DNA from: Sphingomonas bacterium
GTDB lineage: Bacteria > Pseudomonadota > Alphaproteobacteria > Sphingomonadales > Sphingomonadaceae
Reading direction: 5' to 3'
NCBI GenBank assembly: GCA_030149245.1
Contig: JASBRX010000025.1
Coordinates: 29,959-93,958, forward strand
Length of the DNA: 64,000 nt
Under the pieces are notes generated by a model. It was not told where the DNA came from and did no database searches. It saw only the letters and a program-made list of their open reading frames with translations. This document shows positions 53,708 to 63,958 of this stretch, one piece after another (positions within the stretch are counted from its first letter, which is position 1; each line of letters opens with the position of its first letter). The position numbers and the translations under genes are program-made.

Positions 53708-55531
53708 ATGTGTGGAATCGTTGGAATCCTGGGCCGCGAAGATGTTGCCGACCGGCTGCTCGACGGCCTCAAGCGGCTCGAATATCGCGGCTATGACTCG
53801 GCCGGCATCGCCACCATTGTGGACGGTGGCATTCAGCGCCGCCGCGCTTCGGGTAAACTCGTCAACCTGGGCAAGGTGCTGGCCGAGGACCCGCTGCCCG
53901 GCCATGTCGGAATCGCGCATACGCGCTGGGCAACGCATGGCGGCCCGACCACCAGCAACGCCCACCCGCACGCGACGGGTGAGGTCGCGCTGGTCCACAA
54001 TGGCATCATCGAGAATTTCAAGCCGCTGCGCGAGGAACTGCTGGCGCGCGGACGCGTGTTCGAGAGCGAGACCGACACCGAGATCGTCGCGCATCTGGTG
54101 AGCGAGCAGGTCGAGGCGGGGCTCGATCCCGTCGCGGCGGTCAAGGCGGTGCTCCCACGCCTGCACGGCGCCTTCGCGCTCGCCATCCTGTTCCGCAGCC
54201 ATCCCGACATGCTGATCGGCGCGCGGCTCGGCTCGCCTTTGGTGGTCGGTTACGGGGAAGGGGAGACCTATCTAGGCTCCGACGCGCTCGCGCTCGCACC
54301 GCTGACGCAGCGCATCTCGTACCTGGAGGAAGGCGACTGGGTCGTCCTCACCCGCGACGGCACACAGGTCTATGACGTCGAGAATAACGCGGTCGAACGC
54401 CCGATCGTCAATTCGGGCGCATCGGGCCAGCTGATCGACAAGGGCAATCACCGCCACTTCATGGCGAAGGAGATCTACGAACAGCCGATCGTCGTCGCGC
54501 AGACGCTGCGCGGCTATCTCCAGCGACTGGAAGAGGAAGTGACGCTTCCGATCCCCGAATTCGACCTGTCCGCGATCCGCCGCGTCACCATCGTCGCGTG
54601 CGGCACCAGCTTCTATGCCGGGATGGTCGCCAAATACTGGTTCGAGCAGTTCGCGCGCGTCGCGGTCGACATCGATGTGGCATCCGAGTTCCGCTACCGC
54701 GCACCGGTTATGGAACCGGGTGGCCTCATGATCGTGATCAGCCAGTCGGGCGAGACCGCTGACACGCTCGCCGCGCTGCGCCACGCCAAGGCGGAGGGGC
54801 AGACCATCGCCGCCGTCGTCAACGTGCCGACGAGCACCATGGCGCGTGAGGCCGACCTGTTGCTGCCCACCCATGCCGGGCCGGAGATCGGCGTCGCATC
54901 GACCAAGGCGTTCACCTGCCAGCTCGCGGTCCTTGCCGCGCTCGCCGCCAACCTCGCCAAGGCCAAGGGCCGGATGACGCGCGAGGAGGAGAAGGAGATC
55001 GTCCTTCACCTCGCCGAAGCCCCGGCCGCGCTCAACGACGCGCTCAGCCGCGACGAGGCGATCGAGGCGATGGCCGGCAGCGTCGCGGGCGCGCGCGACG
55101 TGCTCTATCTCGGGCGTGGGACCGATTATCCGCTGGCGATGGAAGGGGCACTGAAGCTCAAGGAAATCAGCTATATCCACGCCGAGGGCTATGCTGCGGG
55201 CGAGATGAAGCACGGCCCGATCGCGCTGATCGACGAGAACGTCCCGGTCATTGTGATCGCACCCAGCGGCCCGCTGTTCGAAAAGACCGTCAGCAACATG
55301 CAGGAAGTGCAGGCGCGCGGCGGCAAGGTCGTACTGATCTCCGATGCTGAAGGGATCGCAGCAGCGGGCGACAACTGCCTCGCGACGATCGAGATGCCCC
55401 GCGTCCACCCGCTGATCGCGCCGATCGTCTATGCGGTGCCGGTGCAGTTGCTGGCGTACCATGTCGCGGTGGCGAAGGGTACGGACGTCGACCAGCCCCG
55501 CAACCTCGCGAAGTCGGTCACGGTGGAGTAA
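53708..55531 (+). CDS. glmS: Glutamine-fructose-6-phosphate aminotransferase
   Basis: A 607-aa enzyme supplying glucosamine-6-phosphate. Cys2 (MCGIVGILG) is the glutaminase nucleophile after Met removal. GNHRHFMAKEIYEQP marks the linker, and the two sugar isomerase domains show CGTSFYAGMVAKYW, SQSGETADTLAALR and the C-terminal DQPRNLAKSVTVE. Normal length. No glmS-type leader ribozyme can be seen in the 17 bases before it. Confidence 0.98.
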   Translation: MCGIVGILGREDVADRLLDGLKRLEYRGYDSAGIATIVDGGIQRRRASGKLVNLGKVLAEDPLPGHVGIAHTRWATHGGPTTSNAHPHATGEVALVHNGIIENFKPLREELLARGRVFESETDTEIVAHLVSEQVEAGLDPVAAVKAVLPRLHGAFALAILFRSHPDMLIGARLGSPLVVGYGEGETYLGSDALALAPLTQRISYLEEGDWVVLTRDGTQVYDVENNAVERPIVNSGASGQLIDKGNHRHFMAKEIYEQPIVVAQTLRGYLQRLEEEVTLPIPEFDLSAIRRVTIVACGTSFYAGMVAKYWFEQFARVAVDIDVASEFRYRAPVMEPGGLMIVISQSGETADTLAALRHAKAEGQTIAAVVNVPTSTMAREADLLLPTHAGPEIGVASTKAFTCQLAVLAALAANLAKAKGRMTREEEKEIVLHLAEAPAALNDALSRDEAIEAMAGSVAGARDVLYLGRGTDYPLAMEGALKLKEISYIHAEGYAAGEMKHGPIALIDENVPVIVIAPSGPLFEKTVSNMQEVQARGGKVVLISDAEGIAAAGDNCLATIEMPRVHPLIAPIVYAVPVQLLAYHVAVAKGTDVDQPRNLAKSVTVE

Positions 55532-55568
55532 GCTCAGCGGGGGCGCCAACCCGCCCCCGCTGCCATCG

Positions 55569-57638
55569 TTATTTCGGCATCCCGCTATACCCAGCCGCCT
55601 TGCGCAGTTCGGCGGCATCCATGACATAGCCGTCGCTGACCACGGTGACGACGCGGCGCAGCGCGCCCAGCTCGGTCGAGGGGTCGCCGTCGACCAGCAC
55701 CATGTCGGCCTCCTTGCCCACCGCGATCGATCCGGTCCGTTCATCGACACCAACCACGCGCGCGGGGACGATGGTCGCGCTCTGCAGCGCTTCGGCGGGG
55801 GTGAACCCGGCCTGCTGGTAGATTTCCAGCTCGCGGACCAGTTCGATGCCCCAGCCATCGGTGCCCGCGACCACCGGTACCCCGGCCTTGTGCAGCCGCC
55901 CGACCAGTTCGACCATCTTTGCATAGCTCTTGCGGTAATCGTCCCGCGTCAGCCCCTCGACCAGCGGATAGCCGCCGCTGGTGAAGGCCGACCGCTCGAT
56001 GACGGGCGAAATGATCCCCATATAGGGGGCATAGGCCGGATGCGGCGTGCCGCCGTCCTGGGTCAGCATGCCCTCGAAAATGACGATGGTCGGATCGACC
56101 ACGGTCTTGCGCCCCGCCAGATCGGCGACGAAGCCGGTCATCAGCGGCGCGTTCAGGTCGACATCCTTGAAGTAGCGCGCCGGCCCTTCCATTCGCTGGC
56201 GGGTATTCGCCTTGTCGATCACGTCCTTGGGCATCGACTCCATCACCACGAAATTGAGATGGGTGAGCTCGTCATAGCCGGCGGCGACCGCCTCGCTCGG
56301 CTTCATCGTCGCCGGGACATGGCCATGAACGTGTAGCCCCAGTCGGTGTGCCTCGGCGGCCGCGGGCGCGATCCACGCTGGGTTCATCGAGGTGTAGAAT
56401 TTGACGCCCCACAGCCCGGCCTGCTTGATCCGGCGGACGGTGGCGATCGTCTCCTCGACGCTGCTGACCACTTCCGCGCCCTGTGCGGCCAGCGGATCCT
56501 TCTTGTCGATGATGACCGAGATGAACGGCTCGCCCATCAGCAGCGTGCCGTCGCTGCGCCGCTTGGTCGCCTCGACCGCGCGGTCGAAATTGGTGCCGGG
56601 GCTGCGAAAGCTGGTGATGCCGTTCGCCATGTTCGACAGCACGCTCCAGTCATCGCCGATATGGAGATGGCTGTCCCAGATGCCGGGCACCAATGTCTTG
56701 CCGCGCCCATCGATCGTGCGCGCGCCGGCGGGGGCCTTGAGCGAGCCCGCGGCGCCGATCGCCGCGATCTTGCCATCCTGCGCCAGCACCGCGCGGTCGG
56801 CCAGAAATACGCCCTTGTCCGCGTCGAACAGGCGGACATTGTCGAACAGCACCGGGGCCTTAGCGGCGGGATCGAGGAAGCGCTTGGCGATCGTCGTCAC
56901 CGCCTTCGCGGTCTCTGCGTCCTGCGCGTCGCGCAGCTGCTTGAGCGCGCCCTCATATCCCTTCGGAATCACCGAGATGAAGCTGATATCGGCGAAATAG
57001 CGCTTCTTGTCGTCCAGCCAGACGGGGATGGGGGAGGGCAGGATGCCGCTGATGAAGGCGAGCTGGACGGTCTTGGGCCCGCCTGGCCCCTGGATAACCT
57101 GCGTACCGCCGAAGGTCATGCGCCCGCGTCCGCCGGGGAGGAATCCGACGCCGGCATCGCCCGCCGCCGCGAGCGCATCAATGATCGGCGCTGAGGCGAT
57201 GCCGACCCCGCCCGCCGGGATGTACCATCCGCCCGCCGCCGCTTCTCCGGCATCGGTCGCGGTCTTCCATGTCGCGCGGCCATTGGCGACGCGATACTCC
57301 TCCGCCGCGTCGCCCGACATGGTGACGCCGCGCACCGTCAGCGCCTGAATGCTGCCGTCCTTGGCGAAGGTCGTCACCTGATCCATCTCGGTGATCCAGC
57401 CGCGCAACTCCTGCGACCAGCGATAGGCGACGCGCCCGTCCGGCAGCTGCCAGCGCCACTGGCTGCCATGCTGCCCGGCTTCGGATACGACGACATATTC
57501 GGCGGCATCGGCCGGGGGCTTGAGCAGGTCCTCCTTGGGAACCGGCTTCGACTGGGTCGGCGGGGCGGGATCGGGGTGCCGGTGCGCAAAGGCCGGAGCA
57601 GTTGTTGCCAGCAGTGCCGCGATCAAGACCATGCGCAT
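55569..57638 (-). CDS. Exported metal-dependent amidohydrolase
   Basis: A 689-aa periplasmic protein with signal peptide MRMVLIAALLATTAPAFA. The N-terminal ~270 residues form a beta-rich region; the rest is an amidohydrolase barrel with DSHLHIGDD (first metal pair), HVHGHVP, a DELTHLNFVV strand and the aspartate in AGTDGWGIE, ending TGSIAVGKEADMVLVDGDPS. Members act on cyclic amides or dipeptides (imidazolonepropionase/prolidase-like); the substrate is not evident. GGGGAG precedes the ATG at 57638. Confidence 0.9.
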   Translation of the reverse strand: MRMVLIAALLATTAPAFAHRHPDPAPPTQSKPVPKEDLLKPPADAAEYVVVSEAGQHGSQWRWQLPDGRVAYRWSQELRGWITEMDQVTTFAKDGSIQALTVRGVTMSGDAAEEYRVANGRATWKTATDAGEAAAGGWYIPAGGVGIASAPIIDALAAAGDAGVGFLPGGRGRMTFGGTQVIQGPGGPKTVQLAFISGILPSPIPVWLDDKKRYFADISFISVIPKGYEGALKQLRDAQDAETAKAVTTIAKRFLDPAAKAPVLFDNVRLFDADKGVFLADRAVLAQDGKIAAIGAAGSLKAPAGARTIDGRGKTLVPGIWDSHLHIGDDWSVLSNMANGITSFRSPGTNFDRAVEATKRRSDGTLLMGEPFISVIIDKKDPLAAQGAEVVSSVEETIATVRRIKQAGLWGVKFYTSMNPAWIAPAAAEAHRLGLHVHGHVPATMKPSEAVAAGYDELTHLNFVVMESMPKDVIDKANTRQRMEGPARYFKDVDLNAPLMTGFVADLAGRKTVVDPTIVIFEGMLTQDGGTPHPAYAPYMGIISPVIERSAFTSGGYPLVEGLTRDDYRKSYAKMVELVGRLHKAGVPVVAGTDGWGIELVRELEIYQQAGFTPAEALQSATIVPARVVGVDERTGSIAVGKEADMVLVDGDPSTELGALRRVVTVVSDGYVMDAAELRKAAGYSGMPK

Positions 57639-57695
57639 CGTGCTTCTCCCCAAATGACGGACATTTGGTGGGACAATCGCGCGGCGGATGCAAGC

Positions 57696-57769
57696 TGGAG
57701 CGGGTGAAGGGAATCGAACCCTCGTCGTGAGCTTGGGAAGCTCCTGCTCTACCATTGAGCTACACCCGC
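57696..57769 (-). tRNA. tRNA-Gly (CCC)
   Basis: Minus-strand acceptor GCGGGTG pairs with CACCCGC, then T-CCA is encoded. The D arm GCTCAATGGTAGAGC, anticodon loop TTCCCAA (anticodon CCC) on stem GAGC/GCTC, and T arm GAGGGTTCGATTCCCTTC agree with bacterial tRNA-Gly CCC. The first anticodon-stem pair is G-A. Confidence 0.95.
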
Positions 57770-57969
57770 GAGGCGCGCCGAAATCGGGGGTTTGCGCGGC
57801 ATTGTCAAGCCGGATCGCGTCATTGCGGTGCCGGCGCAGCAGCGGTTGTATCGCTAATCTGGCCTTATCCAGTTCCGGTGACGCTTCGCTAGCGATGTTG
57901 TGGGTAACCTATTGCCGGGAGCTATAGGGCCGGAGCTGGAGCTGCGAGCACTCTTTCTTCGGTGAACGC

Positions 57970-58629
57970 ATGCTCGCGGGAGCACTGCCCGTGACCGTCG
58001 ATACTGTGTCGGAACCGACGCTGCACGCTGGCGAAGATCGCCGCGCTGACGAACGGATGACCACCTTGTTTCAGGTCGCACGCCTGCTGACCGATCAGGG
58101 CGCGCAGCATCTTTGCCTGATCCGCAACATCGGGTCGGGCGGCATGATGCTCGAACTCTACGCCCCGCTCGAACCCGGCACGCGGGTGCGGATCGAGCCC
58201 AAGGTGTGCGATCCCGTAGGCGGGGTGGTGCGCTGGGCGCAGGCGGGGCAGGCGGGGATCGCCTTTGACGCGCCGATCGACGTGCACAACTATTTGCACA
58301 CCCATCATGTGCTGCTCCCCGACCAGCTGCCGCGCTGTCCCCGCGTGACGACGCAACTCCGCGCGCGGTTGCGGATCGGTGCGGTCTGGCATCTGGTGCC
58401 GCTCATCGACCTGTCACAGGGCGGCGCGAAGGTCGAAACCGACTTGCCGGTGGAACTGGGGCAGGGGGTGGAGATCGACATTGCCGGCATCGGCACGCTG
58501 GGCGCGCATGTCCGCTGGGTCCGCGGTGAGCGGATCGGGCTGGTCTTCACCAGCGCGCTGCGGCTGGCGCGCCTGGCGCAATGGATCGCGAGCCACGGCG
58601 CGGAAGCCGGGAACGTCCGCGCCGCGTGA
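57970..58629 (+). CDS. Protein with two PilZ-like domains
   Basis: A 219-aa soluble protein. The first PilZ-like unit has RRADER (RxxxR) at ~24-29 and NIGSGGMMLE in place of D/NxSxxG; the second has LRARLRIG and DLSQGGAKVE. Such domains bind c-di-GMP and control motility, adhesion or polysaccharide. The second copy looks less able to bind. Together with the EAL protein it makes two c-di-GMP genes in the window. It stands alone, with a 200-base empty gap upstream that presumably holds its promoter. Confidence 0.85.
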   Translation: MLAGALPVTVDTVSEPTLHAGEDRRADERMTTLFQVARLLTDQGAQHLCLIRNIGSGGMMLELYAPLEPGTRVRIEPKVCDPVGGVVRWAQAGQAGIAFDAPIDVHNYLHTHHVLLPDQLPRCPRVTTQLRARLRIGAVWHLVPLIDLSQGGAKVETDLPVELGQGVEIDIAGIGTLGAHVRWVRGERIGLVFTSALRLARLAQWIASHGAEAGNVRAA

Positions 58630-58635
58630 TCGCGC

Positions 58636-59973
58636 TCAGTCGATCGTGCGGCCAAGCTCGCGGTTGAGCCACAGTGCTACCAGCGTGCCGACGGCGCCGG
58701 ACAGCAGATAGGCACCCGCCGCGAGCAGGCCGAACTCGGCCGACAGCCACAATGCAGCGAGCGGCGCGAAGCCCGCGCCGAACAGCCAGGCAAGGTCGGA
58801 GGTCAGCGATGATCCCGTATAGCGGTGCCGCTGCTGGAAGCTGGCCGACAGCGCGCCGGATGACTGGCCGAACGACAGGCCGAGCAAGGCAAAGCCGAGC
58901 AGCATGAACGCCGCTTCGCCTGCCTCACCCATTTCCAGCAGCTGCGGCGCGAAGCCGCTGAACGCGGCGATGGCGGCGGCGGTGGCGGCGAGCACGGTGC
59001 GGCGCCCGACCCGGTCGGCCAGATAGCCCGATGCGATGATCGCGCCGACGCCGAGTGCCGCGGCAACCGCCTCGATCGCGAGGAAGCGGACCGGCGATTC
59101 CTCGGTGTAGAGGAACACCCAGGACAGCGGGAACACGGTGACCATGTGAAACATGGCAAAGCTCGCCAACGGGGCGAACGCACCGAGGATGATCGTGCGC
59201 CATTCCGAGCGGATCGTCTCGGTCATCGGCGCGGGTTGCAACTCGCGTCGCTCGAACAGGGTCGCATATTCGGGGGTCACCACGATGCGCAGCCGTGCGA
59301 ACAAAGCCACGACGTTGATCGCAAAGGCGACGAAGAAGGGGTAGCGCCAGCCCCAGTCGAGGAAATCCTGCGCGGGCAACGCGGCGATCAGGAACATGAA
59401 GAGCAGGCTGGCCACGATCAGGCCGAGCGGTGCGCCCAGCTGCGGCACCATCGCATACCAGCCGCGCTTCCCCTCCGGCGCATTGAGCGCGAGCAGCGAG
59501 GCGAGGCCGTCCCACGATCCGCCCAGCGCCACGCCCTGGCCCATGCGGAACAGTGCGAGCAGCAGCGCCGATCCGACGCCGATCGACGCATAGCCGGGGA
59601 GGAAGGCGATCGCTGCGGTCGACCCGCCGAGCAGGAACAGTGCGATGGTGAGCTTTGCCCCGCGACCATAGGCGCGGTCGATTGCGGTGAAGATCATCGT
59701 GCCCACCGGCCGCGCGACAAAGGCGAGCGCGAAGATCGCGAAGGACCAAAGCGTTCCCTGCAGCGGATCGAGATGCGGAAACACCAGCGACGGGAACACC
59801 AGCACCGACGCGATGGCATAAACGAAGAAGTCGAAGAATTCGGACGTGCGCCCGATGATCACGCCGATCGCGATCTCGCCGGGGGCAATCTTGTGCCCGT
59901 CGCGCGGACCATCGCTATTGACCGCCCGTGCGTCGCGTTCGGCTTCGGTCGTGGGGACGGTCTCGGCGGTCAT
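58636..59973 (-). CDS. MFS transporter, metabolite:H+ symporter (MHS) type
   Basis: A 445-aa 12-helix transporter. EFFDFFVYAIASVLVFPSLV in helix 1, RPVGTMIFTAIDRAYGRGAK after helix 2, and GQGVALGGSWDGLASLLALN in helix 4 to 5 are signs of the MHS group (proline/betaine, citrate, shikimate). The substrate is not evident. AGGA at 8 bases sets the ATG at 59973; in-frame ATGs at 59988 and 60027 are alternatives. It is divergent from cyoA. Confidence 0.88.
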   Translation of the reverse strand: MTAETVPTTEAERDARAVNSDGPRDGHKIAPGEIAIGVIIGRTSEFFDFFVYAIASVLVFPSLVFPHLDPLQGTLWSFAIFALAFVARPVGTMIFTAIDRAYGRGAKLTIALFLLGGSTAAIAFLPGYASIGVGSALLLALFRMGQGVALGGSWDGLASLLALNAPEGKRGWYAMVPQLGAPLGLIVASLLFMFLIAALPAQDFLDWGWRYPFFVAFAINVVALFARLRIVVTPEYATLFERRELQPAPMTETIRSEWRTIILGAFAPLASFAMFHMVTVFPLSWVFLYTEESPVRFLAIEAVAAALGVGAIIASGYLADRVGRRTVLAATAAAIAAFSGFAPQLLEMGEAGEAAFMLLGFALLGLSFGQSSGALSASFQQRHRYTGSSLTSDLAWLFGAGFAPLAALWLSAEFGLLAAGAYLLSGAVGTLVALWLNRELGRTID

Positions 59974-60056
59974 TCGGTCATCCTGCATATCGGCGCGCGG
60001 GAGTCGTCGGACTTCCGGCAGCGTCAACGCCCTGCGCTATTATGCGCCTCACGGGG

Positions 60057-60075
60057 ATTGGACAAAATGTCCAAT
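60057..60075 (+). promoter_or_regulatory. Palindrome ATTGGAC-AAAAT-GTCCAAT before cyoA
   Basis: A perfect 7-bp inverted repeat with a 5-base AT spacer lies 35 bases before the cyoA start and between the divergent transporter and oxidase genes. It has the form of a dimeric regulator site. The regulator is unknown. Confidence 0.55.
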
Positions 60076-60110
60076 GGGCGGGTCCGACCGGTAGGCCTAG
60101 GCGGCGGATC

Positions 60111-61298
60111 ATGGCCCAGAAACCGTCCCGAGTCCGCCGCCTCAGATCGATTGCCGCGCTGTCGTTGCTGCCCCTGCTTGGCGGCTGCGGGTTGGTCGTC
60201 CTCGACCCTGCCGGAGAGGTCGCGCGACAACAGGGCAATCTGGTGATGATCTCCACCGCCCTCATGCTGCTGATCATCGTGCCGGTGATGGCGCTGACGG
60301 TTTTTTTCGCCTTCAAATATCGCGCGGCGAACCAGGACGCGACCTATGATCCCGATTGGGACCATTCGACTCAGCTGGAGCTGGTGATCTGGGCCGCGCC
60401 GCTGCTGATCATCATCTGCCTTGGCGCGCTGACCTGGGTCGGCACGCATTTGCTCGACCCGTACCGCCCGCTTGCCGCCGCTGAGGCCAAGGGGCCGGGC
60501 GCTCCCGAGACCGACCGCGAAAAGCCGCTGGAGGTTCAGGTCGTTGCGCTCGACTGGAAATGGCTGTTCATCTACCCCGAACAGGGGATCGCCACGGTCA
60601 ACGAGTTCGCCGCGCCGGTGGATCGCCCGATCCGCTTCCGCATCGCGTCGTCCACGGTGATGAACAGCTTCTACATCCCGGCGCTGGCAGGCCAGATATA
60701 CGCGATGCCGGGCATGGAGACCAAGCTGCACGGCATTTTCAACGAAACCGGCAATTTCGTCGGCTTCTCCGCCAATTATTCGGGTGCCGGCTTCTCCAAC
60801 ATGCGCTTCGCCGCCAAGAGCATGGAGCGCGGCCAGTTCGACGCCTGGGTGGCGCAGGTGAAGGGCAATGCCACGCCGCTCGACCGCGCGACCTATCTCA
60901 AGCTCGAAAAGCCGAGTGAGAAGGAGCCGGTGCGCCGCTTTGCCCAGGTCGAGCCGAACCTGTTCGACCGCGTCGTCAACCTGTGCGTCGAGCCGGGCAA
61001 GATGTGCATGCACGACATGATGGCGATCGACGCGCGCGGCGGGCTGGGCCTTGCCGGCACCTATAATGTCCGCGACCTCGCCTATGACAAGTTCGCCGCG
61101 CGCGGCACGCTGCCGACGCTCAACACCCGCTATGTCGCCGCCGTCTGTACCACGCCGATGGTGCCGATGACCGGTCCCGATCCCAAGCCGGTGGACAGCG
61201 CCCCGCTGACCGGCGCCGGCCTGTCGCGCGTGCGCCAGTCGACCCCGCCGGTCGCGCGTACCGCGATGACCGACATTCCCGCCCTTCCGGAAAGCTGA
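60111..61298 (+). CDS. cyoA: Cytochrome bo3 ubiquinol oxidase subunit II
   Basis: A 395-aa lipoprotein (lipobox LGGC) with two membrane helices ([20 protein letters not shown] and [20 protein letters not shown]) and a cupredoxin-like periplasmic domain ([40 protein letters not shown]). The CuA ligands are absent as expected for a quinol oxidase. It has an extra C-terminal stretch with two added cysteines ([15 protein letters not shown]). First gene of the oxidase operon. Confidence 0.95.
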   Translation: MAQKPSRVRRLRSIAALSLLPLLGGCGLVVLDPAGEVARQQGNLVMISTALMLLIIVPVMALTVFFAFKYRAANQDATYDPDWDHSTQLELVIWAAPLLIIICLGALTWVGTHLLDPYRPLAAAEAKGPGAPETDREKPLEVQVVALDWKWLFIYPEQGIATVNEFAAPVDRPIRFRIASSTVMNSFYIPALAGQIYAMPGMETKLHGIFNETGNFVGFSANYSGAGFSNMRFAAKSMERGQFDAWVAQVKGNATPLDRATYLKLEKPSEKEPVRRFAQVEPNLFDRVVNLCVEPGKMCMHDMMAIDARGGLGLAGTYNVRDLAYDKFAARGTLPTLNTRYVAAVCTTPMVPMTGPDPKPVDSAPLTGAGLSRVRQSTPPVARTAMTDIPALPES

Positions 61299-61306
61299 GC
61301 AAGCCC

Positions 61307-63325
61307 GTGTCCGATCCCATTGCGCATCCCGCCCCGTCGGTCGATCCGATCTTCGGCCGCCTGTCGCTCGACTCGATCCCGCTGCACGAACCGATTCTGA
61401 TCGTCACCTTCGCGGTGGTCGCGATCGGCGGCATCGCGATGCTGGCGCTGCTCACCAAATATCGCCTGTGGGGCTATTTGTGGAAGGAGTGGTTCACGAC
61501 CGTGGACCACAAGAAGATCGGGATCATGTACATGATCCTGGGCCTGATCATGTTCCTGCGCGGCTTTGCCGACGCGATCATGATGCGGTTGCAGCAGGCG
61601 ATGGCGTTCGGCGGGTCCGAAGGCTATCTGAACGCGCACCATTACGACCAGATCTTCACCGCGCACGGCGTGATCATGATCTTCTTCGTGGCGATGCCGT
61701 TCATCACCGGCCTGATGAACTATGTCGTCCCGCTCCAGATCGGCGCGCGCGACGTCAGCTTCCCGTTCCTCAACAATTTCAGCTTCTGGATGACCGCGGC
61801 GGGCGCGGCGCTGACGATGGTGTCGCTGTTCGTCGGCGAATATGCGCAGACCGGCTGGCTCGCCTATCCGCCGCTATCGGGGATTACCTACAGCCCCAAT
61901 GTCGGCGTCGATTATTATATCTGGTCGCTCCAGATAGCGGGCGTCGGCACGACCTTGTCCGGCATCAACCTGATCGTCACCATTCTGAAGCTGCGCGCGC
62001 CGGGCATGGGCCTGATGAAGATGCCGGTGTTCACCTGGACGTCGCTGTGCGCCAACATCCTGATCGTCGCCAGCTTCCCGGTGCTGACCGCGGTGCTCGC
62101 GCTGCTGACGCTCGACCGCTATCTCGGCACCAACTTCTTCACCAACGACTTCGGCGGATCGCCGATGATGTATGTGAACCTGATCTGGATCTGGGGGCAC
62201 CCCGAAGTCTATATCCTGATCCTGCCGCTGTTCGGCGTGTTCAGCGAAGTGACCTCGACCTTTTCGGGCAAGAAGCTCTTCGGCTATACCTCGATGGTCT
62301 ATGCGACGATCGTCATCACGATCCTGAGCTACCTCGTCTGGCTGCACCATTTCTTCACCATGGGATCGGGCGCGAGCGTCAACAGCTTCTTCGGGATCAC
62401 GACGATGGTGATCTCTATCCCGACGGGCGCCAAGCTCTTCAACTGGCTGTTCACCATGTACCGCGGCCGCATCCGTTTCGACCTGCCGATGATGTGGACG
62501 GTGGCCTTCATGCTGACCTTCGTGGTCGGCGGGATGACCGGCGTGCTGCTCGCGGTGCCGCCCGCCGACTTCGTGTTGCACAACTCGCTGTTCCTGATCG
62601 CGCATTTCCACAATGTCATCATCGGCGGCGTCCTGTTCGGCCTGTTCGCGGCGATCAACTATTGGTGGCCCAAGGCCTTCGGCTTCAAGCTCGACGTCTT
62701 CTGGGGCAAGATCAGCTTCTGGTGCTGGGTCGTCGGCTTCTGGCTCGCCTTCATGCCGCTTTATATCCTGGGCCTGATGGGCGTGACCCGCCGGATGCGC
62801 GTGTTCGACGACCCGAGCCTGCAAATCTGGTTCGTGATCGCCGCCATCGGTGCAGCCGTCATCGCGGTGGGGATCGCCGCCATGCTCGTCCAGTTTGCGG
62901 TCAGCATCTGGAAGCGCGACGAGCTGCGCGACGAAAGCGGCGATCCGTGGGGCGGCCGCACGCTCGAATGGGCCACCAGTTCGCCGCCGCCCGACTATAA
63001 TTTCGCTTTCACGCCGGTGATCCACTCGCTCGACGCGTGGCACGACATGAAGACGCGCGGTGCCGAGCGCCCGGTCGGCGGCTTCCGCGACATCCATATG
63101 CCGAGCAACACCGGCGCCGGGATCATCCTTGCGGGGATCAGCCTGGTGATGGGTTTCGCGCTCGTCTGGCATATCTGGTGGCTCGCCGCGCTGGGCTTCG
63201 TCGGCCTGGTCGGCGGCGCGATCGCCCACACCTTCAACTACAAGCGCGATTTCCATATCCCCGCCGCGACGGTGGCCGAGGTCGAGGATGCGCGCACCCG
63301 CCAGCTTGCGGCGGCCGGAGCCTGA
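61307..63325 (+). CDS. cyoB: Cytochrome bo3 ubiquinol oxidase subunit I
   Basis: A 672-aa 15-helix catalytic subunit. The heme/copper ligands are in [15 protein letters not shown] (low-spin heme), [15 protein letters not shown] with the His-Tyr crosslink pair, HHFFTMG for CuB, and [10 protein letters not shown] for both hemes. MRxRxxQ-type residues near [10 protein letters not shown] are typical. It pumps protons while reducing oxygen with ubiquinol. GTG start, 8 bases after the cyoA stop. Confidence 0.97.
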   Translation: MSDPIAHPAPSVDPIFGRLSLDSIPLHEPILIVTFAVVAIGGIAMLALLTKYRLWGYLWKEWFTTVDHKKIGIMYMILGLIMFLRGFADAIMMRLQQAMAFGGSEGYLNAHHYDQIFTAHGVIMIFFVAMPFITGLMNYVVPLQIGARDVSFPFLNNFSFWMTAAGAALTMVSLFVGEYAQTGWLAYPPLSGITYSPNVGVDYYIWSLQIAGVGTTLSGINLIVTILKLRAPGMGLMKMPVFTWTSLCANILIVASFPVLTAVLALLTLDRYLGTNFFTNDFGGSPMMYVNLIWIWGHPEVYILILPLFGVFSEVTSTFSGKKLFGYTSMVYATIVITILSYLVWLHHFFTMGSGASVNSFFGITTMVISIPTGAKLFNWLFTMYRGRIRFDLPMMWTVAFMLTFVVGGMTGVLLAVPPADFVLHNSLFLIAHFHNVIIGGVLFGLFAAINYWWPKAFGFKLDVFWGKISFWCWVVGFWLAFMPLYILGLMGVTRRMRVFDDPSLQIWFVIAAIGAAVIAVGIAAMLVQFAVSIWKRDELRDESGDPWGGRTLEWATSSPPPDYNFAFTPVIHSLDAWHDMKTRGAERPVGGFRDIHMPSNTGAGIILAGISLVMGFALVWHIWWLAALGFVGLVGGAIAHTFNYKRDFHIPAATVAEVEDARTRQLAAAGA

Positions 63326-63328
63326 TCG

Positions 63329-63958
63329 ATGAGCAGCACCACCATCCCCGCCGCGGGCGAAGCGCCCGCCTTCTACGAACTCGACGAGCATCCCCATCCC
63401 GAAGGGCACAGCACGATGCTGGGCTTCTGGATCTATCTGATGAGCGACTGCCTCATCTTCGCGATCCTGTTCGCCTGCTATGCGGTGCTCGGCGGCAATT
63501 ATGCCGCGGGACCGGCGCCCAAGGATCTGTTTGACCTGAAACTGATCGCGCTCAACACCGCGATGCTGCTCTTTTCGTCGATCACCTATGGCTTCGCCGT
63601 ACTCCAGATGCAGCAGGGTAAGGTGAAGGGGACTCAGTTCTGGCTGGCGATCACCGGCCTTTTCGGCCTCGCCTTCCTGAGCATCGAGCTATACGAGTTC
63701 CACCATCTGATCGAACTTGGCGCGACGCCGCAGCGCAGCGCTTTTCTGTCGGCCTTCTTCACGCTGGTCGGGACCCACGGGCTGCACGTGACCTTCGGGA
63801 TCATCTGGCTGGTGACCCTGATGATCCAGCTCGGCAAGCATGGGCTGATCGCCGCGAACAAGCGCCGCGTAATGTGCCTGTCGATGTTCTGGCACTTCCT
63901 GGACGTCGTCTGGATCGGCGTCTTCTCGTTCGTCTATCTGCTCGGAGTCCTGAAATGA
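63329..63958 (+). CDS. cyoC: Cytochrome bo3 ubiquinol oxidase subunit III
   Basis: A 209-aa five-helix protein of the oxidase subunit III family. It shows STMLGFWIYLMSDCLIFAIL, a helix-4 region TLVGTHGLHVTFGIIW and the final FWHFLDVVWIGVFSFVYLLG. Starts 3 bases after the cyoB stop and overlaps cyoD as ATGA. Confidence 0.96.
   Translation: MSSTTIPAAGEAPAFYELDEHPHPEGHSTMLGFWIYLMSDCLIFAILFACYAVLGGNYAAGPAPKDLFDLKLIALNTAMLLFSSITYGFAVLQMQQGKVKGTQFWLAITGLFGLAFLSIELYEFHHLIELGATPQRSAFLSAFFTLVGTHGLHVTFGIIWLVTLMIQLGKHGLIAANKRRVMCLSMFWHFLDVVWIGVFSFVYLLGVLK

Noticed and set aside
57639..57755. N-terminal extension of the amidohydrolase frame
   Set aside because: The extra ~39 codons read through the 3' part of tRNA-Gly (giving TTRVRFPSP, the usual tRNA-shadow peptide); the signal peptide and ribosome site put the start at 57638.
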